This document shows, piece by piece, positions 56,628-64,000 of a stretch of DNA of 64,000 nucleotides. How positions within the stretch are numbered: the first letter of the stretch is position 1; each line of letters opens with the position of its first letter. The position numbers were made by a program, and so were the translations under genes. Origin of the DNA: an uncultured Ignavibacteria bacterium (GTDB lineage Bacteria > Bacteroidota > Ignavibacteria > Kapaibacteriales > Kapaibacteriaceae). Under the pieces are notes generated by a model. That model was not told the DNA's origin, searched no databases, and was given only the letters and a program-made list of their open reading frames with translations. The DNA lies in contig CALMZQ010000219.1 of assembly GCA_937870915.1 (NCBI GenBank), forward strand, positions 1-64,000. The letters are read 5' to 3'.

Positions 56628-57773
56628 ATGACTCCTCCAAATCCATTCTTTACGCTCACAGCAACTGATCAACAAAGCTCAGCTCGAGCCGGCGTAGTAC
56701 ATACAGATCATGGGGATATTCCCACTCCTGTGTTTATGCCTGTTGGTACGCAAGGGGCTGTAAAGGCTATGGATCATCGGTCTCTGCGTGAACTGGATAC
56801 GCCGATCATTCTGGGAAATACGTATCACCTGTATTTGCGACCGGGGGTGGAGACGTTAACGGCTATGGGTGGACTCCACAAGTTCAGTACTTGGGAGCGC
56901 CCCATTCTGACCGACAGTGGTGGATTTCAGGTGTTCTCGCTCCGCGAACTACGGAAGATGAGCGAGGAAGGCGTGGAGTTCCGATCACATCTGGACGGAT
57001 CGAAACACCTCTTTACGGCCGAAAATGTTGTCGACACACAGCGGGCAATTGGTAGCGACATATTCATGGTGCTCGATGAATGCACGGCTCACCCTGCTAC
57101 CTATACCGAGGCGCGCACGTCCATGGAGCTCACTACGCGCTGGGCACAACGGTCAAGAACACACCACGTGCAAAGCCCCTTTCTCTACGGACACAAACAG
57201 GCACAATTCGCTATCGGACAAGGAAGTACGTATGCCGACCTACGTCGCGGATGTATGGAGGAGCTGGTAGGTATGGACTTTGAAGGTTATGCCATTGGCG
57301 GACTTAGCGTAGGGGAATCTGCCGAGGACATGTATGCCATGACCGAGGTTTCTACGGCTGTGATGCCCCCTACCAAACCACGGTATTTGATGGGTGTGGG
57401 CACGCCGGAGAACATCCTGAGGGCTATTGAGCTGGGTGTGGATATGTTCGACTGTGTGATGCCCACCCGAAATGCGCGGAATGGGACGTTGTTCACCACG
57501 TCCGGACGGGTCAATATCAAGAATGCGCGGTGGAAACAGTGTGACGAGCCCATCGACCTCATGGTGGGGGCTGAAAGCAGTCAGAACTACAGCATGGCGT
57601 ATCTTCGTCATCTCATCCATGCCGGAGAGATTTTGGGACTGATGCTGGCAACCATCCAGAACGTGGCCCTCTACCTTTGGCTGGTAAAAACAGCTCGGGA
57701 GAAAATTCTCGAGGGCACATTCCGTCCTTGGGCTGCTGAGACAATAGAACGACTCAATCAACAACGATCATAA
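56628..57773 (+). CDS. tgt: Queuine tRNA-ribosyltransferase without the zinc site
   Basis: Exchanges guanine-34 of Asp, Asn, His and Tyr tRNAs for a queuine precursor. The TIM-barrel motifs are intact: PTPVFMPVGTQGAVKA, LTDSGGFQVFSL with the catalytic Asp, GYAIGGLSVGE, and DMFDCVMPTRNARNG with the nucleophile Asp. But the zinc-binding CxCxxC-H site of E. coli (Cys302, Cys304, Cys307, His333) is gone: aligned positions are Val313, Ala315, Ser318 and Gln344. The barrel and the C-terminus are otherwise complete at 381 residues, so it is not a truncated copy. Bacteroidota Tgt proteins may share the loss of the cysteines; whether it is active is untested here. Confidence 0.92.
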   Translation: MTPPNPFFTLTATDQQSSARAGVVHTDHGDIPTPVFMPVGTQGAVKAMDHRSLRELDTPIILGNTYHLYLRPGVETLTAMGGLHKFSTWERPILTDSGGFQVFSLRELRKMSEEGVEFRSHLDGSKHLFTAENVVDTQRAIGSDIFMVLDECTAHPATYTEARTSMELTTRWAQRSRTHHVQSPFLYGHKQAQFAIGQGSTYADLRRGCMEELVGMDFEGYAIGGLSVGESAEDMYAMTEVSTAVMPPTKPRYLMGVGTPENILRAIELGVDMFDCVMPTRNARNGTLFTTSGRVNIKNARWKQCDEPIDLMVGAESSQNYSMAYLRHLIHAGEILGLMLATIQNVALYLWLVKTAREKILEGTFRPWAAETIERLNQQRS

Positions 57774-57797
57774 ACGACCTTTTCGAACGGAGAACCA

Positions 57798-58115
57798 ATG
57801 CTTGCACTCTTTCTGATGTCACCCGCGCCTGCTGGCGGTGGTGGTGGTGATACAACCGGACAACTCATCCAGACGGTTGTGATGTTCGGCGCCGTGATCG
57901 CCATTTTCTATTTCATGATGATCCGCCCGCAACAAAAACGCGCCAAGGAACACCAGAAGTTGCTTGCAAGCATCAAGAAGGGCGACTCCGTGGTTACATC
58001 CAGCGGCATCCATGGTACGGTTTATGAGGTTGACGAGACCACGATCACCGTTACCATCGCTTCCAACACCAACGTAAAGTTCGACAAGAGCTCCGTTGGT
58101 ACCGTTAAAGCATAA
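57798..58115 (+). CDS. yajC: Preprotein translocase accessory subunit YajC
   Basis: 105-residue single-pass membrane protein of the SecDF-YajC complex. An N-terminal helix ([19 protein letters not shown]) is followed by the signature [38 protein letters not shown] Shine-Dalgarno lies 7 bp before the ATG. The tgt-yajC order is common in bacteria, where secD and secF often follow; here ribBA follows instead. Confidence 0.96.
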   Translation: MLALFLMSPAPAGGGGGDTTGQLIQTVVMFGAVIAIFYFMMIRPQQKRAKEHQKLLASIKKGDSVVTSSGIHGTVYEVDETTITVTIASNTNVKFDKSSVGTVKA

Positions 58116-58132
58116 TAATCGGTCAACCCTCG

Positions 58133-59332
58133 ATGCTCGACTCAATCGAATCAGCTGTCAAAGACCTCCAAGCCGGTAAATGTATCATCGTTGTTGATGA
58201 TGAAGACCGCGAGAATGAGGGTGATCTGATCTGCGCAGCGGAGCTATGCACAGAACAGAACATCAACTTCATGGCAACGGAGGGTAGGGGGCTTATCTGC
58301 ACCAGCCTTACGGAAGATCGTGCGCGTGCGCTAGATCTTCCATTGATGGTGAGTGATAACACCGCTTTGCACGGGACGCGGTTCACGATCAGCATCGACT
58401 ACGTGCATGGCACGGCCAGTGGAATTTCTGTCAGCGACCGAACGGCAACTGTTCGCGCCATGGCAGAGGATACCGTGCGCCCTGAAGACTTTGCACGTCC
58501 GGGTCACATCTTCCCGCTCATCGCCGTTGAGGGTGGTGTGCTCCGAAGAGCAGGGCATACAGAGGCAACGGTTGACCTCATGAAACTTGCCGGACTTAAG
58601 CCTGTGGGTGTGTTGTGTGAGATCCTCAAGGTTGATGGATCCATGGCGCGTGTACCCGATCTGTTGGAGATGGCAAAGCAGCATGATCTCAAGATGATCT
58701 CTGTGCAGGATCTCATTGCGTATCGACGCAAACATGAGACCCTTATACGCATGGTTGCCGAGGCAAAACTGCCAAGCGATCACGGCGATTTTGTGCTTCG
58801 CATCTATGAGAACAGTCTCGATGGCAAAGAACACGTAGCCATCATCAAGGGCGATATCACAACACCTGAACCCGTCCTCGTGCGTGTTCATAGTGAGTGT
58901 CTTACCGGCGATATCTTTGGGTCGCGTAGGTGTGATTGTGGTCCGCAACTCCATGCCGCTCTCGATCAAATCGAAAAAGAAGGCAGGGGAGTTGTCCTGT
59001 ATATGCGTCAAGAGGGAAGGGGCATTGGGCTTGTGAATAAGATCAAGGCCTATGCCTTGCAGGAGCAGGGTATGGATACCGTTGAGGCCAACACCCATCT
59101 CGGATTCCCGCCCGACCCTCGTGATTATGGAATAGGCGCGCAGATCTTGCACCACTTGGGAGTGCGAAAAATGCGTTTGATGACGAATAATCCCAAGAAG
59201 CGCGTCGGTTTGCAGTCGCACGGACTCGAAGTAGTGGACCTCGTTTCCCTCGAACTTCCTGCAACAGCAGAAAATCAGGGTTATCTTGAGACCAAACGCG
59301 ATAAGATGGGGCATCTGCTCCGTCACCTCTAA
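58133..59332 (+). CDS. ribBA: Bifunctional DHBP synthase / GTP cyclohydrolase II
   Basis: Two-domain riboflavin enzyme. The N-terminal RibB half has [16 protein letters not shown] (metal and substrate binding) and RPGHIFPL. The C-terminal RibA half has the zinc-binding [20 protein letters not shown] and [12 protein letters not shown]. Length (399 aa) is normal. It starts 17 bp after yajC, with no FMN riboswitch between. The products feed flavin synthesis. Confidence 0.96.
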   Translation: MLDSIESAVKDLQAGKCIIVVDDEDRENEGDLICAAELCTEQNINFMATEGRGLICTSLTEDRARALDLPLMVSDNTALHGTRFTISIDYVHGTASGISVSDRTATVRAMAEDTVRPEDFARPGHIFPLIAVEGGVLRRAGHTEATVDLMKLAGLKPVGVLCEILKVDGSMARVPDLLEMAKQHDLKMISVQDLIAYRRKHETLIRMVAEAKLPSDHGDFVLRIYENSLDGKEHVAIIKGDITTPEPVLVRVHSECLTGDIFGSRRCDCGPQLHAALDQIEKEGRGVVLYMRQEGRGIGLVNKIKAYALQEQGMDTVEANTHLGFPPDPRDYGIGAQILHHLGVRKMRLMTNNPKKRVGLQSHGLEVVDLVSLELPATAENQGYLETKRDKMGHLLRHL

Positions 59333-59369
59333 TCCTTCCTTCCGAAATCGATCTCTTCAAGGTTCAGTC

Positions 59370-59846
59370 ATGGCCAGCGAATCCGTATACGTCACCAAGG
59401 AGTTCTTCCACGAACTTCAAGCCGAAGTCCACGAACTCAAAACCGTTGGACGCAGAGACATCGCGCAAAAGATCGCCGATGCACGCGCTCACGGAGACCT
59501 CTCCGAGAATGCTGACTACGATGCAGCCAAGAACGCCCAAGAACTCCTCGAGATCCGCATCTCGCGCATACAGACCATTCTTGGTAAGGCACAAGTAATC
59601 AGTGCCAGTGACTTCCCCGACGACAAGGTCTACATCTTGAGCCGAGTAACACTCCTCAACAAAAAGACAAAACGCGAGATCGAATACCTCCTCGTGTCCC
59701 CTGAAGAGGCAGACTTCGAAAAGGCCAAACTCTCCGTAACAAGCCCCCTCGGAAAAGCCCTCCTCGGCAAGGTGGTAGGAGACATCATCGAGACCAAGGT
59801 CCCGGCCGGTGTGATCCAGTATGAGGTGTTGAAGATCGGGAAGTAG
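59370..59846 (+). CDS. greA: Transcription elongation factor GreA
   Basis: Rescues stalled RNA polymerase by stimulating transcript cleavage. The ATG at 59370 gives MASESVYVTKEFFHEL as in the family, with AAGG upstream; an upstream ATG at 59286 lies inside ribBA. The N-terminal coiled coil with acidic tip (DLSENADYDAAK) and the C-terminal FKBP-like domain (SVTSPLGKALLGKVVGD) are clear in 158 residues. Last gene of the tgt cluster. Confidence 0.96.
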   Translation: MASESVYVTKEFFHELQAEVHELKTVGRRDIAQKIADARAHGDLSENADYDAAKNAQELLEIRISRIQTILGKAQVISASDFPDDKVYILSRVTLLNKKTKREIEYLLVSPEEADFEKAKLSVTSPLGKALLGKVVGDIIETKVPAGVIQYEVLKIGK

Positions 59847-60196
59847 GAAGTTACTTCGCTCGCTGCGCTCGCAATGACGTAGTGACAAAATGACGGTATG
59901 ACATCAGCACCGTCATGCCGAGCGTAGTCGAGGCACAAGTCGAAAGGGCGAAGAGGCGAAGTGGCACGTCCGTCATGCCGAGCGTAGTCGAGGCACAAGG
60001 CGACAGGGCGAAGAGGCGAAGTGGCACGTCCGTCATGCCGAGCGTAGTCGAGGCACATTTTAACGTCAAGAACTCTCCCCCCGGCCCCCTCCCTCACGCT
60101 TCGCTAGGGAGGGGGTGCCAGTGCGTGAAGTCGGTCATAGACCTTCATGCTAGTCATACTTGCAATGACTGATGCTAGTTTGCAGCAGTCGAGACA
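59847..60196. repeat. Repeat-rich intergenic region: REP copies, 60-bp tandem repeat and GC-rich palindrome
   Basis: No gene is seen. After greA comes CGCTCGCTGCGCTCGC then AATGACG, a widespread REP-type element, and a short run of 8-bp units. From 59911 a 60-bp tandem repeat occurs in two full copies and one partial; each copy begins with an imperfect palindrome GTCATGCCGAGCG, TAG, TCGAGGCAC. From 60066 a palindrome CCCCCTCCCT, loop, AGGGAGGGGG follows, and a stretch to 60196 is near-identical to 62375-62505. Confidence 0.85.
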
Positions 60197-60207
60197 GGCG
60201 GGGTTAC

Positions 60208-60768
60208 ATGAAAATGTCGCTGTATAAACATACCATCGTGCTCTTTCTTCTCTTGTGTCAACCAATGGTTGCGCTTTCACAAGTGAAAGTTCGTAATCAA
60301 TATGACACTGTTTACCCTGTGGTTTCTTCGCTATTCAACACACACGCGGAGTTAGGTGGAACGCCTTTTTCGTGGCTTGCCATTCATGCAGAAGGTACCG
60401 TGTTTCGATTTGATGAAGTACAGGGAGAGATAGGATTACACCATTCTATACGAGTTTCAGTTGGTGCAACTGTTATTCCATTCAGTGGGTATTACGTGCC
60501 AGTGAACGTTAAGTATCTGATGCTTGATTCTGATCATCATATCGAAGTAGGAACCGGTGCTTCATTTCTTGTAGCGGATGCAGACAGCACATCAGAAATT
60601 GCACTGCATATTCCTCGGAGCTCAGTTCTCTTGAATTTCATTTGTGGCTACCGCTATGAGCCTCGTCGAGGAGGGTTCCAATTTCGAATCGGGTACTCGC
60701 CATACTATGAAGCTGCGACAGGTGAATTCTGGTTTGGTTTTGGAATTTCCTTGGGTAAGGCTCTCTGA
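60208..60768 (+). CDS. Small outer-membrane beta-barrel protein
   Basis: About 186 residues. The ATG at 60208 gives signal peptide MKMSLYKHTIVLFLLLCQPMVALSQ. The rest alternates polar and hydrophobic residues in short strands (AELGGTPFSWLAIHAEGTVFRF, FQFRIGYSPYYEAATGEFWFGFGISLGKAL) as in small outer-membrane barrels. No family assigned. A and T are more common than in its neighbours, and it lies between repeat-rich gaps, so it may be an accessory cassette. Confidence 0.6.
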   Translation: MKMSLYKHTIVLFLLLCQPMVALSQVKVRNQYDTVYPVVSSLFNTHAELGGTPFSWLAIHAEGTVFRFDEVQGEIGLHHSIRVSVGATVIPFSGYYVPVNVKYLMLDSDHHIEVGTGASFLVADADSTSEIALHIPRSSVLLNFICGYRYEPRRGGFQFRIGYSPYYEAATGEFWFGFGISLGKAL

Positions 60769-60800
60769 TCGTCATTCCCAAACCTAACCCAAGCATTCAT

Positions 60801-62147
60801 ATGCTCGCACACGATATGCAGAGCCCCTTCACCAGCACAGAAGCAATGTGCACTAAGCTGCCTTTGTTGCGACTCGCCTTGCTCGCAGTTGTTGGAATGT
60901 TGTGCCAGTTGCCGGCAATGGCACAATGGCAGCGTGCTGTGATCGTGCCTTCGCAGTATCTGGATGTCACGGAGATCCAGATTGCAAATCCTATGGCTGT
61001 GGTTGTCGGGGGGCTTCGTAATGATACTCTCGTTATTGCCCGCTCTTCAGACCGTGGTGCGACGTTTACAATTGTCTACGAAGCGTTAACATTCGGGGGC
61101 GGAAGTGGCATTCTTACCATGACGAGTGTCAATGATTCGGTGCTATTCGCATGTGGAGAAAGAGTATTCGTTGTTTCAAGCGATACCGGAAAGAGCTGGT
61201 CAGACGCTACACCGCTCTTACCTGATTCAATTCTGTCGCGATTAGGAACATTTTACAATTTGACTTCATCTGCATCATATCGAGGTCAGTACACAGTCAT
61301 CAGTGGCTACGTGGGGGGTAACTTCAAGCCGATCTATCTACGATACTATCCTCGTACCGGCACATGGCAAGTTCTTGAATCACTAAGAACATATGACGGA
61401 ATGACAGCAGTCAGTGAAAATGATGTATATGCCCACGTGTGGGAAGGGGATATATACAAAAGCACCGACGCAGGAAGTACATATTCTGACATTACGAAAT
61501 ACCCATTCGATGGAGCCTACGATATATGCTTTCTTGATTCTCTCAATGGAAACGCAGCCGGCGGTTTGTTGCATTCAACAAATGATGGAGGATCGACGTG
61601 GTCAAGTAAGGACGTGTGCAGGTTCGGATGTTCTTCCGTCGTGTTCGTCGACACGTTGTACGGCTGGACGAGTGGTAGTAAAGCTCTGCATCGTACAACC
61701 GATGGTGGCCTGACATGGCAGGATCAAACTAGCTTCATCGACACTCGACCTGAGCCAGCGAATTGGTGGAAAGCTACGCACTTAGTCGCCATCGATTCAA
61801 ACAATGCAATCTTTGGTGGTAGTTACGGTCTCTGGGTGACCTTCAACGGTGGGGTAGGTTCAACATCCGTAGATCCGAGCGGTGATCGACCGCATCCCAA
61901 TGGCCTACAACTCTCTCCGAATCCTGCCATTGACGACATAACGATAACAACACCTACAGCTTCCGCTGGTCGTGTACTGATCGTTGATCAAGCAGGGCGA
62001 ACTGTCTTTGAGCGTGTCGTAGAGTCCGCAAGTTCTACTGTTCATACGCTCCGAGTTTCAACAGATCAATTCCAGCGCGGCGTCTATCTGGTGCTGTTCC
62101 AATCCGCCAATGGGGTTGTGGCTGAGAAACTCCTTGTCTCGTGGTGA
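60801..62147 (+). CDS. Secreted BNR-repeat protein with T9SS sorting domain
   Basis: 448-residue exported protein. Start is uncertain: ATG 60801, or ATG 60846 directly before the signal peptide (LPLLRLALLAVVGMLCQLPAMAQ). BNR-type blades (ARSSDRGATF, VSSDTGKSW, YKSTDAGSTY, LHSTNDGGSTW, HRTTDGGLTW) make a photosynthesis-system-II-assembly-factor-like or sialidase-like propeller. The C-terminal T9SS domain is clear: LSPNPAIDDITI, LIVDQAGRTVFE, FQRGVYLVLFQ. Smaller relative of the 50163 product. TGA stop is followed by weak 8-bp repetition (GTGGTGAG, GTGGGGAA, GTGAGAAG). Confidence 0.82.
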   Translation: MLAHDMQSPFTSTEAMCTKLPLLRLALLAVVGMLCQLPAMAQWQRAVIVPSQYLDVTEIQIANPMAVVVGGLRNDTLVIARSSDRGATFTIVYEALTFGGGSGILTMTSVNDSVLFACGERVFVVSSDTGKSWSDATPLLPDSILSRLGTFYNLTSSASYRGQYTVISGYVGGNFKPIYLRYYPRTGTWQVLESLRTYDGMTAVSENDVYAHVWEGDIYKSTDAGSTYSDITKYPFDGAYDICFLDSLNGNAAGGLLHSTNDGGSTWSSKDVCRFGCSSVVFVDTLYGWTSGSKALHRTTDGGLTWQDQTSFIDTRPEPANWWKATHLVAIDSNNAIFGGSYGLWVTFNGGVGSTSVDPSGDRPHPNGLQLSPNPAIDDITITTPTASAGRVLIVDQAGRTVFERVVESASSTVHTLRVSTDQFQRGVYLVLFQSANGVVAEKLLVSW

Positions 62148-62632
62148 GGTGGGGAAGTGAGAAGAGACTCGGCTCGCTACGCTCGCAATGACGAAATGAC
62201 GGTATGACGTCATCAATGTCTAACCGAGCGATGACGAGATGCCGCATCATCTTCGGGCGACTTCCCAACGTAACGCAAGAACTCTCCCCCCATCCCCCTC
62301 CCTCACGCTTCGCTAGGGAGGGGGTGCCAGTGTGTAAACTGTCATCAGTTATTAGTCACCCAACGTTACGCAAGAACTCTCCCCCCATCCCCCTCCCTCA
62401 CGCTTCGCTAGGGAGGGGGTGCCAGTGTGTGTAGTCGGTCATAACCTTCATACCCGTCATACCGTCATACTTGCAAAGACCGATGCTAGTTTGCAGCTGT
62501 CAGGACGATGGAATGAGATCTCAAGTCCTCGCGGCAATGTGGATTCTAGTGGGCATGGAAGGCCGGGGTTCCTACGGAAAAATTATCTCGTTGGATTAAC
62601 AAGCAATGTTGACTCTAGTATTTAGTGAGATT
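62148..62632. repeat. Repeat-rich intergenic region with two GC-rich palindromes and a ~130-bp duplicate
   Basis: No gene is supported. It holds a REP-type element (CTCGGCTCGCTACGCTCGC, 62168-62190), a short 8-bp TGACGNNA run, and two copies of the palindrome CCCCCTCCCT ... AGGGAGGGGG at 62294-62326 and 62388-62418. Bases 62375-62505 duplicate 60066-60196, where that stretch leads into the 60208 gene; here it leads into non-coding sequence, so a deleted gene start is possible. Confidence 0.8.
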
Positions 62633-63142
62633 TCATCGTGATGACAGCGATACCCGTACTCCACTCTTTGCGGTCATCCAGAGGATCACATCTTGCCGGT
62701 CCTTCCCTAAGCTGGGCGCAAGCTCGACGAATACATCGACTCGATCTGTGGCAGGCACCAGGAGGCCAATGCCGGCGTTCAGAGTTTCTTGCCAGCTCTT
62801 ACCTGTGATCCACTGGATCGAGACCCGGAGATACGGTCGAACTTTGGATTCGTCCCTCAGGAACGGTGCAAGGAAACCAAGACGGAAGAGCCATTCGTCG
62901 GGGCTACCAGTCATTAACCCTCGAGTTTCATACTCGAAGCCCAAAGTGAACCTGAAACCGACACGGTCGTGTGTAAGGTCGAGATCGAGTGCCGCACACG
63001 ACCCAAACCCAACGCCGTTAGGCGAATCAATGGAATATGTCAGCCCTGCTCCTGGTGCTAAGAACAGTCGCTGCGACAGTACGTCTTGGCAACAAGCAAA
63101 CACCGCAATCACGGCAAGAACGAACAGATATCTTGATTCCAT
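62633..63142 (-). CDS. Small outer-membrane beta-barrel protein
   Basis: About 169 residues. The ATG at 63142 has GAAGGAG 4-5 bp upstream and starts the signal peptide MESRYLFVLAVIAVFACCQDVLSQ; the extension to 63220 is probably leader. Strand-like repeats (FRFTLGFEYETRG, WLFRLGFLAPF, VFVELAPSL) fit a small barrel (OmpW/OMP_b-brl-like). No family assigned. Confidence 0.6.
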   Translation of the reverse strand: MESRYLFVLAVIAVFACCQDVLSQRLFLAPGAGLTYSIDSPNGVGFGSCAALDLDLTHDRVGFRFTLGFEYETRGLMTGSPDEWLFRLGFLAPFLRDESKVRPYLRVSIQWITGKSWQETLNAGIGLLVPATDRVDVFVELAPSLGKDRQDVILWMTAKSGVRVSLSSR

Positions 63143-63421
63143 AAACTCCTTCGTAATGTCTAGGTCACTCAATTTAGTCGAGCGTGACACCGTGAACAGT
63201 ATACTAGCAAAAGTCGTCATGTTGCAGCACCTAGCAGCGAGTTGCCCCTTGTCTGTTCTTCTTACCAGTCCTTAGAATAAGGTTACCTCATCGTCATTAT
63301 GCCGAGCGATGTCTAGACAAAAGGCGAAAGGGCGAAGGGGCTCGTCATTATGCAAAAAATTGAGAACCTTCAGTAGGTAGTCTAATTGCAATCGTTTCTC
63401 AGACAGAAAGCGGTCACGACC
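63143..63421. other. Divergent gap with decayed REP copy
   Basis: Lies between the barrel gene and the lipoprotein gene. It contains a diverged REP copy at 63288-63330 (GTCATTATGCCGAGCG, then GGCGAAAGGGCGAAG) like the 59911 repeats, one AAGGGGCT word at 63336, and probably both promoters. No clear -7 box is visible. Confidence 0.5.
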
Positions 63422-64000
63422 ATGAAGTATCGCAAATTCACGTTTTCGGCAACCAGGCGGGGAATGTGCTTGACGATGATACTCTGTGCGCTTGTTGTCA
63501 TCAGTCATTCGTTGTGTGGGTGCGCACGGGGTCACAACGAAAAGGAGGAACCGGAAAAAAGTGAAACATCAAGATCAACGTGGCGCTTTGGCGAACAGGA
63601 GATCCGAGAATACCTACATTTTGATATCGAAGACAGCAAGGAAGGAACGATAGCGCACGTAGACTTAGGCCGTAAGGTCTATGGTGACTCTATCTGGGTA
63701 ACCTTGAATGGGTCGGGTTTTGGAATCTGTAGTGTGCAAGGTTACGATACAGCATATGTTCTCAATCGGAAGATGCTAGTTGTGGAGGGTATACGACCAC
63801 GATCAAGTGCATCGGTTACTCGGATCACGTATCTATTCCGGGTTCTAAACGGAAAGCTCGTTCATAGCTCAATACTAGACCGCCACGTACAAGTGCTTGA
63901 GTTTTGGACGGGGACTTCAGAGCTACGAGCTGGATTTTTACGTTTTGGTCAGATGACATACGGAGGATTTACGTCCGATCTAACGATTTCGAAAGACTTG
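63422..64000 (+). CDS. Lipoprotein of unknown function (3' truncated by window edge)
   Basis: The frame is open from the ATG at 63422 to the window end (193 codons). The N-terminus (MKYRKFTFSATRRGMCLT, hydrophobic core, then SHSLCGC) has a lipoprotein signal with lipobox LCGC. The mature chain starts charged (RGHNEKEEPEKSE) and continues with beta-like stretches (GDSIWVTLNGSGFGIC; KMLVVEGIRPRSSASVTRITYLFRV). Family unknown. This gene is cut off and so easily missed. Confidence 0.65.
   Translation, partial: MKYRKFTFSATRRGMCLTMILCALVVISHSLCGCARGHNEKEEPEKSETSRSTWRFGEQEIREYLHFDIEDSKEGTIAHVDLGRKVYGDSIWVTLNGSGFGICSVQGYDTAYVLNRKMLVVEGIRPRSSASVTRITYLFRVLNGKLVHSSILDRHVQVLEFWTGTSELRAGFLRFGQMTYGGFTSDLTISKDL

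Noticed and set aside
56628-57773. Tgt as a pseudogene because the zinc site is missing
   Set aside because: The frame is intact and the catalytic motifs and flanks are conserved; substitutions, not damage.
58116-58132. FMN riboswitch before ribBA
   Set aside because: Only 17 bp separate yajC and ribBA, too short for the aptamer.
59915-60172. Open frame coding a 20-residue repeat (MPSVVEAQ...)
   Set aside because: It only reflects the 60-bp tandem REP repeat, a multiple of three; no start signal or family.
62625-63275. Plus-strand open frame of 216 codons opposite the barrel gene
   Set aside because: It is Arg/Ser-rich with no recognisable domain and lies opposite a gene with signal peptide and Shine-Dalgarno; read as antisense shadow.

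Overview
The window looks like chromosomal DNA from a member of the Bacteroidota/Chlorobiota (FCB) group, of the Kapabacteria or Ignavibacteria kind. The evidence is a set of large secreted proteins with type IX secretion (T9SS)-style C-terminal ends, several OmpA/beta-propeller envelope proteins, Bacteroidota-type -7 promoter boxes (TAnnTTTG) near some starts, a DUF4159/DUF4175-like gene pair, the trx-DUF6952 pair, and base composition near 50-53% GC by eye. The lineage is an inference. I saw no rRNA, tRNA, CRISPR array, insertion sequence or prophage.

Layout. 1-2175 is the 3' part of ccmF. 2065-15546 is a long minus-strand run with many TAATG or ATGA junctions: GT2 glycosyltransferase, nth, an OmpA protein, a 1440-residue vWA/WD40/Hydin-like secreted protein, a second OmpA protein, a GT4 glycosyltransferase, an IgGFc-binding-like secreted protein and an RluE-like pseudouridine synthase. 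15600-20775 carries rsmG, DUF4159, a DUF4175-like coiled-coil membrane protein and a small transporter-like protein. 20864-25290 has a secreted propeller protein, then tandem tyrosine phenol-lyase and tryptophanase. 25262-32931 (minus) holds small envelope proteins, a CHAD protein, a PD40-OmpA protein, two paralogous beta-barrels, an aldehyde dehydrogenase and a secreted protein. 33019-40830 mixes housekeeping genes (def, yqeY, mutS2, a HAD phosphatase) with small accessory modules (DUF4160/DUF2442, HicAB, Fic). 40884-50018 holds metabolic and envelope genes (accC, purL, doxX, a LolE-like permease, hbd, kbl). 50163-59846 has a large secreted BNR protein, thioredoxin, an acyltransferase, mnmA, peroxiredoxin and the tgt-yajC-ribBA-greA cluster. 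59847-64000 is repeat-rich accessory DNA with four secreted or outer-membrane genes, the last cut by the window end.

Two DNA-level patterns stand out. First, many gene 3' ends run straight into tandem arrays of 7-9 bp units whose first unit contains the gene's own stop codon; between convergent genes two such arrays meet and form a long inverted repeat. Second, the word A(A/G)GGGGC occurs about once per 0.85 kb in both orientations and in all reading frames, several-fold more than expected. Both may be lineage-specific genome-maintenance or expression features and are the best candidates for something undescribed. A queuine tRNA-ribosyltransferase that has lost all four zinc ligands is the most unusual protein.
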